Assembly (NCBI RefSeq): GCF_016908115.1
Contig: NZ_JAFBDH010000002.1
Coordinates: 186,001-250,000, forward strand
Direction of reading: 5' to 3'
DNA length: 64,000 nt
Source of the DNA: Peptoniphilus gorbachii
GTDB lineage: Bacteria > Bacillota > Clostridia > Tissierellales > Peptoniphilaceae
Shown here: piece by piece, positions 47,791-58,003 of the stretch
How the letters are laid out: each line of letters begins with the position of its first letter
Position numbering within the stretch: position 1 is the first letter of the stretch
Made by a program: the position numbers and the translations under genes
Notes under the pieces: generated by a model
Seen by the model: the letters and a program-made list of their open reading frames with translations, nothing else
Databases searched by the model: none
Told to the model about the DNA's origin: nothing

Positions 47791-48978
47791 TTAGTCCCTT
47801 CCGACGATAAGAGCTGTTCCCATTCCTCCGCCGATACATAGTGTTGCTAGACCCTTCTTTGCATCTCTCTTTTGCATTTCAAATAGAAGTGTAGTTAAAA
47901 TTCTAGCTCCACTTGCTCCAATAGGGTGACCAATTGCAATAGCTCCACCATTTACGTTTACTTTATTTATGTCAAATTTCATTACTTGGTTAACTGCACA
48001 AGCTTGAGCTGCGAAAGCTTCGTTTGCTTCGATTAGGTCAAGATCATCTGCTTTAAGTCCTGCAATTTCAAGAGCTTTTGTAGAAGATGGAATAGGTCCA
48101 GTACCCATAATCTTAGGATCAACACCAGCTGTTGCATAAGAAATAATATATGCAAGAGGAGTAACTCCAAGTTCTTTTGCCTTTGATTCTTTCATTAATA
48201 CAAGCATTGCTGCACCGTCATTGATTCCAGATGCGTTACCTGCTGTAACTGTACCACCATCTTTTTTGAAAGCTGGTCTAAGTTTTGCAAGTCCTTCTTT
48301 AGTTACGCCATCTCTAATGTGTTCATCTGTGTCAACAACTGTTACATTGCCTTTTCTATCTTTAACTTCAACCGGAACGATTTCGTCTTTGAATCTTCCT
48401 TCTTTTCTTGCTTTTTCTGCATTGTTTTGAGATCTTGTAGCAAGTTCGTCTTGCATTTCTCTAGTAATGCCATATTTTTCAGCTACATTTTCAGCTGTAA
48501 TACCCATGTGATAATCATTGAAAGCATCCCATAGACCGTCTTTAATCATTGTGTCAACAACTTTTTTGTCGCCCATTCTTGCTCCCCATCTTTCGTTAGT
48601 AAGAGCATAAGGTGCCATTGACATTGATTCAGTACCACCAGCAAGTACGATTTCTGCATCGCCAGCTTTAATAACTTGAGCTGCTAAACTTACTGCACGA
48701 AGACCTGATCCACAAACTACGTTAATAGTAACAGCAGGAGTTTTGATATCAATTCCTGCTCCAAGAACAACTTGTCTTGCAACGTTTTGTCCTTGTGCTG
48801 CTTGAAGTACATTACCAATGTAAGCTTCATCAACCATATCAGGTTTTACATTTGCTCTTTTTAAAGCTTCTTTTACTGCAACTACTCCAAGTTCTACTGC
48901 TGGAACAGTTTTAAATTGACCGCCAAAATCACCTACAGCTGTTCTTGCAGCTGATGCTATAACAATTCTATCTTCCAT
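47791..48978 (-). CDS. Acetyl-CoA acetyltransferase (thiolase)
   Basis: A 395-residue biosynthetic-type thiolase that joins two acetyl-CoA. The nucleophilic cysteine is in [14 protein letters not shown] (about residue 88), the histidine in [13 protein letters not shown] and the second cysteine in [14 protein letters not shown]. The start is ATG 48978, preceded by AAGGAGGAAAAA; the frame is open 15 codons further upstream but without a ribosome site. Confidence 0.95.
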   Translation of the reverse strand: MEDRIVIASAARTAVGDFGGQFKTVPAVELGVVAVKEALKRANVKPDMVDEAYIGNVLQAAQGQNVARQVVLGAGIDIKTPAVTINVVCGSGLRAVSLAAQVIKAGDAEIVLAGGTESMSMAPYALTNERWGARMGDKKVVDTMIKDGLWDAFNDYHMGITAENVAEKYGITREMQDELATRSQNNAEKARKEGRFKDEIVPVEVKDRKGNVTVVDTDEHIRDGVTKEGLAKLRPAFKKDGGTVTAGNASGINDGAAMLVLMKESKAKELGVTPLAYIISYATAGVDPKIMGTGPIPSSTKALEIAGLKADDLDLIEANEAFAAQACAVNQVMKFDINKVNVNGGAIAIGHPIGASGARILTTLLFEMQKRDAKKGLATLCIGGGMGTALIVGRD

Positions 48979-48991
48979 TTTTTCCTCCTTA

Positions 48992-49405
48992 TTAGTCGCG
49001 TGGTGGCAATACTGTAGCCACACCGTCTAAAACAATTTCTCCCTTTTGATTTGTACAAGTTGTTTTGAGTTTTAAAATTTTGTCTTTTATTATCTCAATT
49101 GCTTCAACTTTAGCTGTTATTGTGTCTCCAAAATAAACAGGTTTAGTAAACTTCATTTCTTGGCCCATATAAATAGTGCCAGGTCCGGGAAGTTTCATGC
49201 CAAGAACTGCTGATACAAGACCTGCTGTTAGCATTCCGTGAGCAATTCTCGTTTTAAAATTACCCTTTCCTGCTTCAACTTCGTTAATATGGGCAGGATT
49301 TAAGTCGCCAGTGATGCCAGCGTATAGATACACATCTGACTCAGAAATTGTTTTTGAAAACTGTGCAGTATCGCCAATTTTAATTTCTTTAATAGTTTTT
49401 CCCAT
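48992..49405 (-). CDS. MaoC-family (R)-specific enoyl-CoA hydratase-like protein
   Basis: A 137-residue hot-dog-fold protein. [11 protein letters not shown] and [18 protein letters not shown] are the hydratase-2 signature with the catalytic Asp/His pair, as in PhaJ. Such enzymes form (R)-3-hydroxyacyl-CoA, the polyhydroxyalkanoate precursor, whereas Crt downstream forms the (S) isomer. GGAGGTAGATCTC precedes the ATG. It leads the operon, 13 bases before the thiolase ATG. Confidence 0.85.
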   Translation of the reverse strand: MGKTIKEIKIGDTAQFSKTISESDVYLYAGITGDLNPAHINEVEAGKGNFKTRIAHGMLTAGLVSAVLGMKLPGPGTIYMGQEMKFTKPVYFGDTITAKVEAIEIIKDKILKLKTTCTNQKGEIVLDGVATVLPPRD

Positions 49406-49475
49406 GAGATCTACCTCCTAAAACTTCTAATAAAGTTATACCCATAATTTAGTTTCATAAATTAATATCCTAAAA

Positions 49476-50579
49476 TTAATTCATCTTCTCTAAAATATCA
49501 ACGATTTTCTTTGCAGCATGACCATCTCCATAGGGGTTAACAGCCTTTGCCATTTCTTCGTATAATTTTTTATCATCTAATAAACTAATTATACTGTCAT
49601 AGACATCTTGTGATGCTGTACCCACAAGCTTAGCTGTTTTTGCCTCTACACCTTCCATTCTCTCAGTTTCATTTCTAAGAACTAAAACTGGTTTACCAAG
49701 AGCTGGAGCCTCTTCTTGCACTCCTCCAGAATCTGTCACAACAAATTTTACTCTTGCCATGAGATTTGAAAAAGGCATATAAGAAAGAGGTTCAATGAGA
49801 TGAACTCTGTCTAAATCAGAGAAATACTTTTTCGCAGTACTCCTCACAATTGGATTTAAGTGAATTGGAAAGACAATTTCTATATTTTCTCTTTCCAAGA
49901 CAACTCGCCTTATTGCAGAAAAAATATTTTCCATTGGTTCGCCCCAATTTTCTCTCCTATGTGCAGTAAGTAATACTACATCTTTATTATAATCTAAATT
50001 GTTCAAAATTTCATCGTCAAATAAAAAATCTTCTTTAACTGAATACTTCAGTGCATCAATTACAGTGTTTCCGGTGATAAAAATATTTTTATCATCGTAA
50101 CCTTCCCTCAAGAGATTTTGTCTATTGGACTCTGTTGGTGCAAAATGATAATTGGAAAGCACTCCCGTTAGTTTTCTATTTGCCTCTTCTGGATAAGGTG
50201 AATATAAATTTCCTGACCTAAGCCCTGCTTCTACGTGTCCTATTTTTATTTTTTTATAAAAAGCTGCAAGGGCAGCTGCAAATACTGTAGTAGTGTCGCC
50301 TTGAACTAATAGGATGTCAGGCTTTAATTCATCTAGGATGTTTTCAAGTCCCAAAAGAGTTTTTGTAGTTACTTCTGTTAAAGTTTGACCTTTCTTAAAA
50401 ATATTTAAATCATAATCTGGTTTTATATCAAAAATTTCTAACACTTGGTCTAACATTTCTCTGTGTTGACCTGTTACACAAATGTATGACTCGAGATCTT
50501 TTCTTTTTTCGATTTCTTTTATAATTGGAGCCATTTTTATGCCTTCAGGTCTAGTACCAAATACAAATAATACCTTCAA
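49476..50579 (-). CDS. mnaA: UDP-N-acetylglucosamine 2-epimerase (non-hydrolysing)
   Basis: A 367-residue GT-B-fold epimerase that makes UDP-ManNAc for teichoic acid or other wall polymers. Motifs: FGTRPEGIKMAPI at the N-terminus, GHVEAGLRSG with PYPEEANRK, TAHRRENWG and the UDP region TDSGGVQEEAPALGKP. It starts one base after the TagO-like gene and ends the tsaC-rpiB-upp-tagO-mnaA cluster. The link with TagO supports a role in wall polymer linkage-unit synthesis. Confidence 0.95.
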   Translation of the reverse strand: MKVLFVFGTRPEGIKMAPIIKEIEKRKDLESYICVTGQHREMLDQVLEIFDIKPDYDLNIFKKGQTLTEVTTKTLLGLENILDELKPDILLVQGDTTTVFAAALAAFYKKIKIGHVEAGLRSGNLYSPYPEEANRKLTGVLSNYHFAPTESNRQNLLREGYDDKNIFITGNTVIDALKYSVKEDFLFDDEILNNLDYNKDVVLLTAHRRENWGEPMENIFSAIRRVVLERENIEIVFPIHLNPIVRSTAKKYFSDLDRVHLIEPLSYMPFSNLMARVKFVVTDSGGVQEEAPALGKPVLVLRNETERMEGVEAKTAKLVGTASQDVYDSIISLLDDKKLYEEMAKAVNPYGDGHAAKKIVDILEKMN

Positions 50580-50580
50580 T

Positions 50581-51609
50581 CTATTCCTCCTTATTTTTTA
50601 ACATTCCTGCAGCCACTCCAGTAAATAATATTATTAAAATCACTGCAATTGAAATAATAAGCCCAATGGATGAATGAAACTTTGAAATTACATTTGCAAG
50701 TATTCCAAATAATGCAGATATGGAGTACAAAATCACAACAGTTTGTTTTTGATTTAGACCCATATTTAATAATCTGTGGTGAAGGTGTCCCTTGTCAGCT
50801 TCTACTATTGATTTCCCAGAAAGTTTTCTTCTTACCATGGCAAAGGCTGTGTCAAATACTGGCACTCCTAAAATTACTACTGGTACGAAAATCATAAGTA
50901 TTGCTGCTTGTTTTAAAAATCCTGAAATACTTATGTAGGAAAGCATAAATCCAAGATACAAGGCTCCAGTGTCTCCCATAAATATTTTTGCTGGATTAAA
51001 GTTAAAGGGCAAGAATCCAAGACAAGCACCTGCTACTAGGGCACAAACTACGCTAACTTCATATCTTCCCATTTGATATGTTATAAAAAACATTGATATT
51101 GCACATATCATAGAGACTCCAGAGGCAAGTCCATCAAGACCGTCTATTAAATTTATTGTGTTTGTAATTCCACAAACCCAAAAAATTGTAACTGGTATGG
51201 AAAGCATATTTAAAATAAGTAGTGCATCTTCCGAGTCGAAGGGATTTGTGAAAAATTCTATTTTCATGCCACCCATTACAAGAACTATTGCGGCAAGAAT
51301 TTGAAAGCCAAATTTTAATTTTGGGCTAAGGTCGTATTTGTCATCATAAAGACCTGAAAAGGCAATTATAAGTGAGCTAATAATGGCGAAAACTAGACTT
51401 TTATTAGTTTTTAAAAAAACTAGCATCAAAATAGTCACACTTATTACCATTGCAATGCCACCGCCTACAGGGATTGGTTTTTTGTGAACTCTTCTCCCAT
51501 CCTTGGGCACATCTAAAAATCCCCTATTTTTTGCAATTTTTATTACAAAGGGCATTTGTATAAAGGTCAGAATAAAAGCTGCAAAAAAAGGAACTAAATA
51601 ATTATACAT
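50581..51609 (-). CDS. tagO: Undecaprenyl-phosphate N-acetylglucosaminyl-1-phosphate transferase (MraY/WecA/TagO family)
   Basis: A 342-residue enzyme with about ten membrane helices. Catalytic signatures: DDKYDLSPKLKFG (Asp pair), NTINLIDGLDGLASG, FMGDTGALYLGF and DKGHLHHRLLNMG. It starts wall teichoic acid or polysaccharide synthesis on the lipid carrier at the cytoplasmic face. Its neighbour MnaA supplies the next sugar donor. It starts nine bases after upp. Confidence 0.92.
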   Translation of the reverse strand: MYNYLVPFFAAFILTFIQMPFVIKIAKNRGFLDVPKDGRRVHKKPIPVGGGIAMVISVTILMLVFLKTNKSLVFAIISSLIIAFSGLYDDKYDLSPKLKFGFQILAAIVLVMGGMKIEFFTNPFDSEDALLILNMLSIPVTIFWVCGITNTINLIDGLDGLASGVSMICAISMFFITYQMGRYEVSVVCALVAGACLGFLPFNFNPAKIFMGDTGALYLGFMLSYISISGFLKQAAILMIFVPVVILGVPVFDTAFAMVRRKLSGKSIVEADKGHLHHRLLNMGLNQKQTVVILYSISALFGILANVISKFHSSIGLIISIAVILIILFTGVAAGMLKNKEE

Positions 51610-51618
51610 ATTAACCTC

Positions 51619-52245
51619 TTACTTCGTTCCAAATAATCTGTCTCCTGCATCTCCAAGTCCAGGTACAATATATTTATCTTCGTTTAATTTTTCATCAAGG
51701 GCAGCAATATAAATTTCAACATCTGGGTGAGCTTCTTCAACTGCTTTTAAACCTTCTGGTGCTGCTAAAAGATTTATTGATTTAATATTTTTTGCACCAT
51801 TTCTCTTTAATTCGTCAATGGCTTCTATAAGTGAGCCACCTGTTGCAAGCATTGGATCTACTATAATCATTTGTCTTGATGCAACATCTTTTGGTAATTT
51901 TGAATAATAAGTAACTGGCTTTAAAGTTTTTGGATCTCTGTACATTCCTATATGACCAACTCTTGCTGCTGGAATTATTGTAAGAAGACCTTCCACCATG
52001 CCAAGTCCTGCTCTTAAAATTGGTACAATTCCAATTTTTTTGCCGGAAATTCTCTTTCCAACAGTCTTTGCAATTGGAGTTTCGATTTCAATATCTTCTG
52101 TTTCTAAATCTCTTGTAACTTCATAGCCCATTAGTGTTGAAATTTCATTTACAAGTTGTCTAAATTCCATGGAGCTAGTTTCTTTTTTTCTAAGAATTGT
52201 CATCTTATGATCAATTAGTGGATGCTTTATTATTGTGTATCCCAT
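51619..52245 (-). CDS. upp: Uracil phosphoribosyltransferase
   Basis: A 208-residue salvage enzyme making UMP from uracil and PRPP. The N-terminal region [17 protein letters not shown], the [18 protein letters not shown] segment, the PRPP loop [13 protein letters not shown] and the uracil site [12 protein letters not shown] are all present. It starts one base after rpiB. Confidence 0.97.
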   Translation of the reverse strand: MGYTIIKHPLIDHKMTILRKKETSSMEFRQLVNEISTLMGYEVTRDLETEDIEIETPIAKTVGKRISGKKIGIVPILRAGLGMVEGLLTIIPAARVGHIGMYRDPKTLKPVTYYSKLPKDVASRQMIIVDPMLATGGSLIEAIDELKRNGAKNIKSINLLAAPEGLKAVEEAHPDVEIYIAALDEKLNEDKYIVPGLGDAGDRLFGTK

Positions 52246-52246
52246 T

Positions 52247-52678
52247 TTATTCCTCCTCTATTTTGTTTACTCTATTTATGTGTCTTCCACCTTCAAATTT
52301 TTCATCTAAAAAGGCGTCTACTATTTCAAGAGCCATGTCATGGCCAATTAGTCTTGCCCCCATAGCAAGGACATTGGCATCATTGTGGCGTCTTGCAAGT
52401 CTTGCGGAATAAGGTTCAGAGCAAAGTGCAGCTCTTATTCCCTTTACTTTATTTGCAGAAATTGATATTCCAATTCCAGATCCGCAAATAACTATGCCAA
52501 AGTCCATTTTTTTATCTATAACTTCGTGACCAACTGCATGTCCATAATCTGGATAGTCTACACGACCATCATCAAAGGGTCCCATATCTTTAACTTCAAT
52601 GTTTTTTTCTTCTAAGTATTTTATTATATCTTTTTTTAAATAAAATCCTGCATGGTCAGAGCCAATTGCTATTTTCAT
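52247..52678 (-). CDS. rpiB: Ribose-5-phosphate isomerase B
   Basis: A 143-residue RpiB/LacAB-type sugar phosphate isomerase. [13 protein letters not shown] at the N-terminus, the catalytic cysteine in [17 protein letters not shown], and the [17 protein letters not shown] tract match RpiB. It supplies ribose 5-phosphate for PRPP, which the following gene product, Upp, uses. TAGGAGGAG precedes the ATG. Confidence 0.93.
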   Translation of the reverse strand: MKIAIGSDHAGFYLKKDIIKYLEEKNIEVKDMGPFDDGRVDYPDYGHAVGHEVIDKKMDFGIVICGSGIGISISANKVKGIRAALCSEPYSARLARRHNDANVLAMGARLIGHDMALEIVDAFLDEKFEGGRHINRVNKIEEE

Positions 52679-52686
52679 TTCTCCTC

Positions 52687-53742
52687 CTAAATTCTCATGA
52701 CAACTTTTCCGCTACAAGCTTTAAGAAGTCTATTCATAATGCTTAGACCCATTCCCCTTAGTTCAAAGCCTTCTGCAAAAATAATATCTACATTTTCTTC
52801 ATCACATCTTCTAAGGGCGTCAAAAAGATTTGTAGCAACTTCTTCCAGATTATCTCTACTTCCAAGGTTTATTAAAAGCTTTATATCTAAATTTTTGTAT
52901 TCTTCAAAAGTTTCATCAGTTGCAAGGACTGCAATTTTTTTGTCCTTATTTTTCTTGATGTTTTTTTTGATTTCATTTACAACTTTATCTAGTCTTCCAC
53001 CAAAACAAATTGCCTCTGCTCTTGGAGCATAGTGTCTATACTTTTGCCCTGGTGACTTTGGAATTTCTCCACTTTTTGCATCAATTGTTGCACTGTCAAT
53101 TCTTATATTTTCATCAATTTCTCTTAAATCTTCTAAGGTAATTTTTCCTGGTCTTAAAATCATTGGTGGATCCACTGTTACATCTAAAACTGTTGACTCA
53201 ATTCCAACTACAGAATGTCCACCGTCAACAATTATGTCTACCCTGCCATTTAAATCTTCTATTACATGTTCAACTTTAGTTGGAGATGGTCTGCCAGATA
53301 AGTTTGCAGATGGAGCTGCCACTGGAAAATCTACTGCTTTTAAAATAGCATGAGCAATTTCATTACTAGGCTCTCTTATAGCAACAGTATCAAGTCCACC
53401 AGTAGCTTCATCTGGAATAATTTCAGATCTCTTAAAAATAATTGTAAGAGGCCCTGGCCAAAATTTTTCCATACATTTTTTTGCCACATCAGGAATTTCT
53501 GCAACTAAAGCATCAAGCTGAGAATTTTCTGCAATGTGAAGTATTAGTGGATTGTCGCTAGGTCTACCCTTTGCTTCATATATTTTTTTACAAGCTCTCT
53601 TGTTTAGTCCATTGCCACCAAGTCCATAAACTGTTTCTGTGGGAAGGACAACAAGGCCACCGCTTTTTAAAGTGTCGCTAATTTTTTTAAGATAAACTTT
53701 ATCCTTTGCATTTCCTTTAAATTTTATTATATCAGTTTTCAA
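52687..53742 (-). CDS. tsaC: L-threonylcarbamoyladenylate synthase (Sua5/YwlC type)
   Basis: A 351-residue enzyme for the t6A tRNA modification. The YrdC domain shows LPTETVYGLGGNG, KGRPSDNPLI and FPVAAPSANLSGRPSPT; after KSPGQKYRHYAP comes the Sua5 domain (about residues 240-345), which marks the long form. The start is TTG 53742. Its ribosome site GAGGTG is part of the hairpin 53741-53790. It is the first gene of a five-gene cluster. Confidence 0.93.
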   Translation of the reverse strand: MKTDIIKFKGNAKDKVYLKKISDTLKSGGLVVLPTETVYGLGGNGLNKRACKKIYEAKGRPSDNPLILHIAENSQLDALVAEIPDVAKKCMEKFWPGPLTIIFKRSEIIPDEATGGLDTVAIREPSNEIAHAILKAVDFPVAAPSANLSGRPSPTKVEHVIEDLNGRVDIIVDGGHSVVGIESTVLDVTVDPPMILRPGKITLEDLREIDENIRIDSATIDAKSGEIPKSPGQKYRHYAPRAEAICFGGRLDKVVNEIKKNIKKNKDKKIAVLATDETFEEYKNLDIKLLINLGSRDNLEEVATNLFDALRRCDEENVDIIFAEGFELRGMGLSIMNRLLKACSGKVVMRI

Positions 53743-53790
53743 AAAAACACCTCTATCCTTAACATTATACCAAGAACAGAAGTGTTTTTT
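53741..53790 (-). terminator. Hairpin combining the M20-operon terminator with the tsaC promoter and ribosome site
   Basis: Minus strand: 5' arm AAAACACTTCT, 3' arm AGAGGTGTTTT, then T residues running into the TTG start. A -10 TATAAT (53764-53769) lies in the loop, with a weak -35 TTAAAA 17 bp upstream. GAGGTG in the 3' arm is the tsaC Shine-Dalgarno. Confidence 0.6.
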
Positions 53791-53795
53791 AATAC

Positions 53796-54992
53796 TTAAT
53801 CCTTATTTAATTTATTGTGAGGGATAATTTTTCCACTTTTTATACTTTCTTCGAACTCTTTTCTTATTTTTTCATAAACTTCGTCATTTTTTAAAATTTC
53901 TATGCCAACTTCAACTATAGCTGCAATAGTTTTTTTCATTTGATTAAAGGCATAGTCTGTCATTGTTGCATCTCTTAATTCAACTGTGTGCCCACTTACA
54001 CCTTCATCTGCAATTTTAAAATATCCATGAAGAGTTGGAATTTCGTGAGAAAAATTTCCGGCATCAGTTGATCCCTTATTTAACTCTACATCTTTTATCT
54101 CTTCATCAAAATATTTCTCCATTTTTTCTCTTAAAACTTCGTTAAAGTGAAGATTTCTGACGGTGTTGTCATTTCCTTTTTCATATTCAGAAATTTTTAC
54201 TTGGCAGCCTGTGGCAAGAGCTGCTCCCTTGGCACAATTTTCTAATTTTTCTAAAATTTCTAAGAGATCTTTTTTCTCTGGACTCCTTGCGTAAAATCTT
54301 GAATCAGTATAATCAGGAATAATATTTGCAGCCTTGCCACCATCTTTTATTATGCCATGGATTCTAGCTCCATCCTTAGTTTCTTGTCTAAGGGCATTTA
54401 TGGCAGAAAATAAAACTATTTGTGCATCTAGGGCATTTATTCCCTTTTCAGGTGCATCTGCTGCATGAGAAGTTTTGCCAAAAAATTCAAATCTTCTTGT
54501 AGCAAGAGCTAGAGAATTTGGCGTAAGAGAATTATAAGATGCAGGGTGCATTTCAATGGCTACATCAACATCAGCTAATTCATTAGAATTTGCAATTTCA
54601 ATTTTAGTGCCGCCAACTTCTTCTGCTGCAGTTCCAAAAACAATTACCCTGCCACCAATTTCATCTAGAAACTTTGAAAGGACAATGCCTGCACCAGTTG
54701 CTGTTGCTCCTAAAATGTTGTGGCCGCAGCCATGACCAATGCCTGGCAGTGCGTCATATTCTGACAAATAAGAAATAGTCCTTCCCTCTTTTTTTGAATC
54801 GTAAACTGCCTTAAAGGATGTAGGACAATCCATATAGGGACATTCTATTTCAAAGCCATGTTTTTTTAAGAGGTCCATATGAGCCTTGGAAGACTTATAT
54901 TCTTCAAAGCCAAGCTCTGGATTTTCGTATATAAATTTTCTAAGTTCATCAAGTTCGCCAGAAATTTCTTCAACTTTTTTTAATATATCCAT
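53796..54992 (-). CDS. M20-family amidohydrolase/peptidase
   Basis: A 398-residue zinc hydrolase of the AbgB/HipO-like M20D group. Metal-site motifs: GIGHGCGHNILGA (about residue 88), AAEEVGG (about 122) and AIEMHPASY (about 147); a dimerisation domain starts near KTSHAADAPEKGINALDA. Substrates in this family are N-acyl or aminobenzoyl amino acids; the true one is unknown. It starts seven bases after the LTA-synthase-like gene. Confidence 0.87.
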   Translation of the reverse strand: MDILKKVEEISGELDELRKFIYENPELGFEEYKSSKAHMDLLKKHGFEIECPYMDCPTSFKAVYDSKKEGRTISYLSEYDALPGIGHGCGHNILGATATGAGIVLSKFLDEIGGRVIVFGTAAEEVGGTKIEIANSNELADVDVAIEMHPASYNSLTPNSLALATRRFEFFGKTSHAADAPEKGINALDAQIVLFSAINALRQETKDGARIHGIIKDGGKAANIIPDYTDSRFYARSPEKKDLLEILEKLENCAKGAALATGCQVKISEYEKGNDNTVRNLHFNEVLREKMEKYFDEEIKDVELNKGSTDAGNFSHEIPTLHGYFKIADEGVSGHTVELRDATMTDYAFNQMKKTIAAIVEVGIEILKNDEVYEKIRKEFEESIKSGKIIPHNKLNKD

Positions 54993-54999
54993 AATTCAC

Positions 55000-56850
55000 C
55001 TACTCATTTATTCTATAATACTCGTACTTTTTATAATCTTCGTAAGTTTTTTTGACTTCGTCCTTGACATCCTTTCTTGGATAAGTGTTAGTGCCATCGA
55101 AAATAAAGTTTCTTGAAATAATTGGAAGTTTTTTTCTAAGTTCTGAATTATATATAAAGAAATTATCCACCTTATTATAATTTAACATATCAAGGACCAT
55201 TGAAGATAGATAGTTTGCAGAAACTGCATTACCATCCCTAATTTCAACATTTTCTCTATTTAAAAATGCCCTTCCACTTTCATTTGCTACAATTACATAT
55301 GGCGTTGAGTAAAATTCTATTTCCTTTTCCAAATTGTCGTGAGATAATTTTATGCCAATTTCATCAAAGGCACTAGGTTCATTTCCAAGGCCTGGAAGAT
55401 GGTCGCCATAAAAGACCATAATTGTCGGCTCATCTATTGACATAATCATGTCGTAAACTTCCCCAAGCATTATGTCTGTGTCCTTTATTCCCAAGAAATA
55501 GGATCCAAAATTATTGGCAGCATCTTCTGAAAGTGTGGACCTACACTCATAGGGAAGATTTTTCCCATACTTGTCGTAAAAATATGGTCCATGATTTTGA
55601 ATGTCTAAGCCATAGGAAAAAATTGGCTCATCGGAATTTTTTACAGCTTCCAAAAATCTATTTCTAAAAATTTCTGAAAATTGTCTTTCAGAAACGTAAC
55701 CGCCCTTCATTTCAGGATTGTCTATATTTTCTAGGAAGAAATTATCTTGAAAACCAAGTTTTGGATATATGTCTTGTCTTCCATAAAACCAAGCAAAACC
55801 TGGGTGAAAGGCCATGGTCTTATAGCCAATTGTGTTAAAAAGTCTAGGTAGAGAAGATACATCTCTTTTAATTGCATTAAAGGCAAAACTTTCATCAGGA
55901 GCACAATCAACTGTTAAGGCTCCAGTTAGTACGTCAAATTCTGTATCTCCAGTTCCACCACCAAAAGATGGTGTTACAATTCTTCCCTGCATTACAGAAT
56001 TTCTCTTTAACTTTTTAAAATTGTGATTTGGATCATTTTCCTTAGAAAAAGAAAATTGTGGGTTTTCTGAAAGATCAGTAAAGGCTTCTCCCATTATCCA
56101 AATAATATTTGGTCTAGGATTATATTTTATTACAGATATATCTTCGCCATGGTCAACTCTGTCTCTTTTTTCCATTTCCTTTTCATCATATCCTTCAGGT
56201 GGTCTTACAAAGGATTTTTTTAGGTTAAATAAAAAAGTGTAATTAAAACCCTTGGAATTAAAATGGTCTATTAAATTAAATACATTTCCCTCAAGTGGTA
56301 GATTGTTATAGACTCTATCTCTTGAGTAGACAAAATTAAATAAAAGACCTGATGATAATACTACAGATAAAATTGCTATTAGCCTGTGACTTAATTTTAA
56401 TTTTTCACTTTTAAAAAATCTTGAAAGAAAAATTAAAAGTAATAGACTTACTGCAAAAATGATTATAGAAGTAAAATCTGGTCTATAAGAATTTTGTGAC
56501 ATTTTAAATGCCTCAAAGGAAAGAGCAAAGTCTGATACCCTAAGTGGTGCATTTCTATAGACTACCTTAGTCCTATGAACTGTAAATAATATTAAATAAA
56601 AAATAGAATTAAATATAAGTGCAAAGTTTCTTCTGCCAAAAATTCCCTGAAATAAAATTCCTGTAAATAATATTGGAATAAAATTTAAAAGTAAGACTAG
56701 GGGACTTCTAAGGATTTTTTCCATTAAAGATGCATCACTTGGTGCCAAAAGCAACATGACAAAAGTTAAAATAAGGGCAAATAAAATTTGACTGACAAAA
56801 TCTATAGAATTAAAGCCTCTGGACTCACTATTATTTTCTTTATTAAACAA
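55000..56850 (-). CDS. LTA-synthase-like membrane sulfatase/phosphotransferase
   Basis: A 616-residue protein: five N-terminal membrane helices (to about residue 185) and a large extracytoplasmic alkaline-phosphatase-fold domain. NIIWIMGEAFTDL carries the first metal ligand. TPSFGGGTGDTEFDVLTG supplies the presumed nucleophilic threonine, followed by FSYGLDIQNHGPYF and VFYGDHLPGL metal ligands. The family moves glycerol-phosphate or related groups onto glycolipid or wall polymer. AAGGTGATA precedes the ATG region. Cotranscribed with the M20 gene. Confidence 0.85.
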   Translation of the reverse strand: MFNKENNSESRGFNSIDFVSQILFALILTFVMLLLAPSDASLMEKILRSPLVLLLNFIPILFTGILFQGIFGRRNFALIFNSIFYLILFTVHRTKVVYRNAPLRVSDFALSFEAFKMSQNSYRPDFTSIIIFAVSLLLLIFLSRFFKSEKLKLSHRLIAILSVVLSSGLLFNFVYSRDRVYNNLPLEGNVFNLIDHFNSKGFNYTFLFNLKKSFVRPPEGYDEKEMEKRDRVDHGEDISVIKYNPRPNIIWIMGEAFTDLSENPQFSFSKENDPNHNFKKLKRNSVMQGRIVTPSFGGGTGDTEFDVLTGALTVDCAPDESFAFNAIKRDVSSLPRLFNTIGYKTMAFHPGFAWFYGRQDIYPKLGFQDNFFLENIDNPEMKGGYVSERQFSEIFRNRFLEAVKNSDEPIFSYGLDIQNHGPYFYDKYGKNLPYECRSTLSEDAANNFGSYFLGIKDTDIMLGEVYDMIMSIDEPTIMVFYGDHLPGLGNEPSAFDEIGIKLSHDNLEKEIEFYSTPYVIVANESGRAFLNRENVEIRDGNAVSANYLSSMVLDMLNYNKVDNFFIYNSELRKKLPIISRNFIFDGTNTYPRKDVKDEVKKTYEDYKKYEYYRINE

Positions 56851-56946
56851 AATATCACCTTCTAGTAGACAATTATATAATATTTTGTAAAATTTTGGAA
56901 AATTTTTTGTAAAAAGGCTCCAATTTCTTTAATTTTAAGCAAAAAT

Positions 56947-56968
56947 AAAAAGCCCCTATGGACTTTTT
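56947..56968 (-). terminator. Terminator of the lactate dehydrogenase gene
   Basis: Minus strand AAAAAGTCC-ATA-GGGGCTTTTT (one G-U pair), eight bases after the stop. Confidence 0.8.
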
Positions 56969-56975
56969 ATAAATT

Positions 56976-57881
56976 TTATTTTATTGGCAAAGTATTTATT
57001 ATTGTCTCAACGGACTTTTTCCACTTTTCTCTTTCTTCTTCATCTAAAACTAATTCAAAATCAGAAAGAATACCATCTCGACCAACAAGAGCTGGATGAC
57101 CAATATAGCAGCCATCATTTTCTGAATAAGATGAAACAGGTAAAATTGTCTTTGAATCTTGGAAAATTGCTTCAATTACTAGGGCAGTTGAGTTTGCAAT
57201 GCCATAAGAAGTATAACCCTTAGCCTTTATAGTTTCAAAGGCCCTAATCTTTGTTTCTTCTTCGATTTTTTTGCAAGTTTCCCTGTCTAAAATTTCATAA
57301 ATTGGCTTTGTTGCAATAGAAACTTGTGACCAAGCGACAAATTGGCTGTTGCCATGTTCTGCAATTACATAGCCGTCAACAGAATTTGGATCAATGTTTA
57401 ACTTTCTTGCCAGAGAATTTTTCATCCTAGCTGAATCTAAAATTGTTCCCGTTCCAATGACTCTTTCTTTAGGAAGGCCAGTTAGTTTTTGCAAATAATC
57501 TGCTATAACATCGCAAGGATTTGTAATACTTACGATTATACCCTTGAAGTTTGACTCTTTAATTTTTTTGCCCCACTCTTCAGCACAAGTTTTTGTGTAC
57601 TTAAATTCTAACAACCTGTCATTATTTTTTTGCAAGATAGTAATGTCTCCAGGAGCAAAGACAATTATGTCTGATTCATCTAAATTTTCTAAATTTCCTG
57701 CAATAATATTTATATGACCACTTCTATTTACAAGACCATCAGATAAGTCGCTTACTTCTGCTTCAGCAAGACCTTCTTTTTTATCAAATAAAAAAAGCGT
57801 GTCACAAAGTGATCTTTCAACAATTGTGTGGGCAACAGTTGCGCCAACATTTCCTAAACCTATAATAGATATTTTTCTCAT
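56976..57881 (-). CDS. ldh: L-lactate dehydrogenase family (L-2-hydroxyacid dehydrogenase)
   Basis: A 301-residue NAD-dependent enzyme. The Rossmann motif is GLGNVGATVAH, the active-loop region QKNNDRLLEF has the Gln and Arg typical of lactate rather than malate specificity, GTGTILDSARMK holds the Asp, and EHGNSQFVAW the catalytic His. A bulky 2-oxoacid such as 2-oxoisocaproate is also possible. ATG 57881 follows GGAGGATAAA; the frame continues upstream without a better site. It is monocistronic, behind a structured leader. Confidence 0.88.
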   Translation of the reverse strand: MRKISIIGLGNVGATVAHTIVERSLCDTLFLFDKKEGLAEAEVSDLSDGLVNRSGHINIIAGNLENLDESDIIVFAPGDITILQKNNDRLLEFKYTKTCAEEWGKKIKESNFKGIIVSITNPCDVIADYLQKLTGLPKERVIGTGTILDSARMKNSLARKLNIDPNSVDGYVIAEHGNSQFVAWSQVSIATKPIYEILDRETCKKIEEETKIRAFETIKAKGYTSYGIANSTALVIEAIFQDSKTILPVSSYSENDGCYIGHPALVGRDGILSDFELVLDEEEREKWKKSVETIINTLPIK

Positions 57882-58003
57882 TTTATCCTCCATCTTCTGA
57901 TACAAATTATAATATCACTTTTTTATAGCTTTATAAATTTTTTATTTTTTTCTAAAAATTATGTAGATTATTTTTTTAAACCACAATAATTTATTTTAAA
58001 AAG

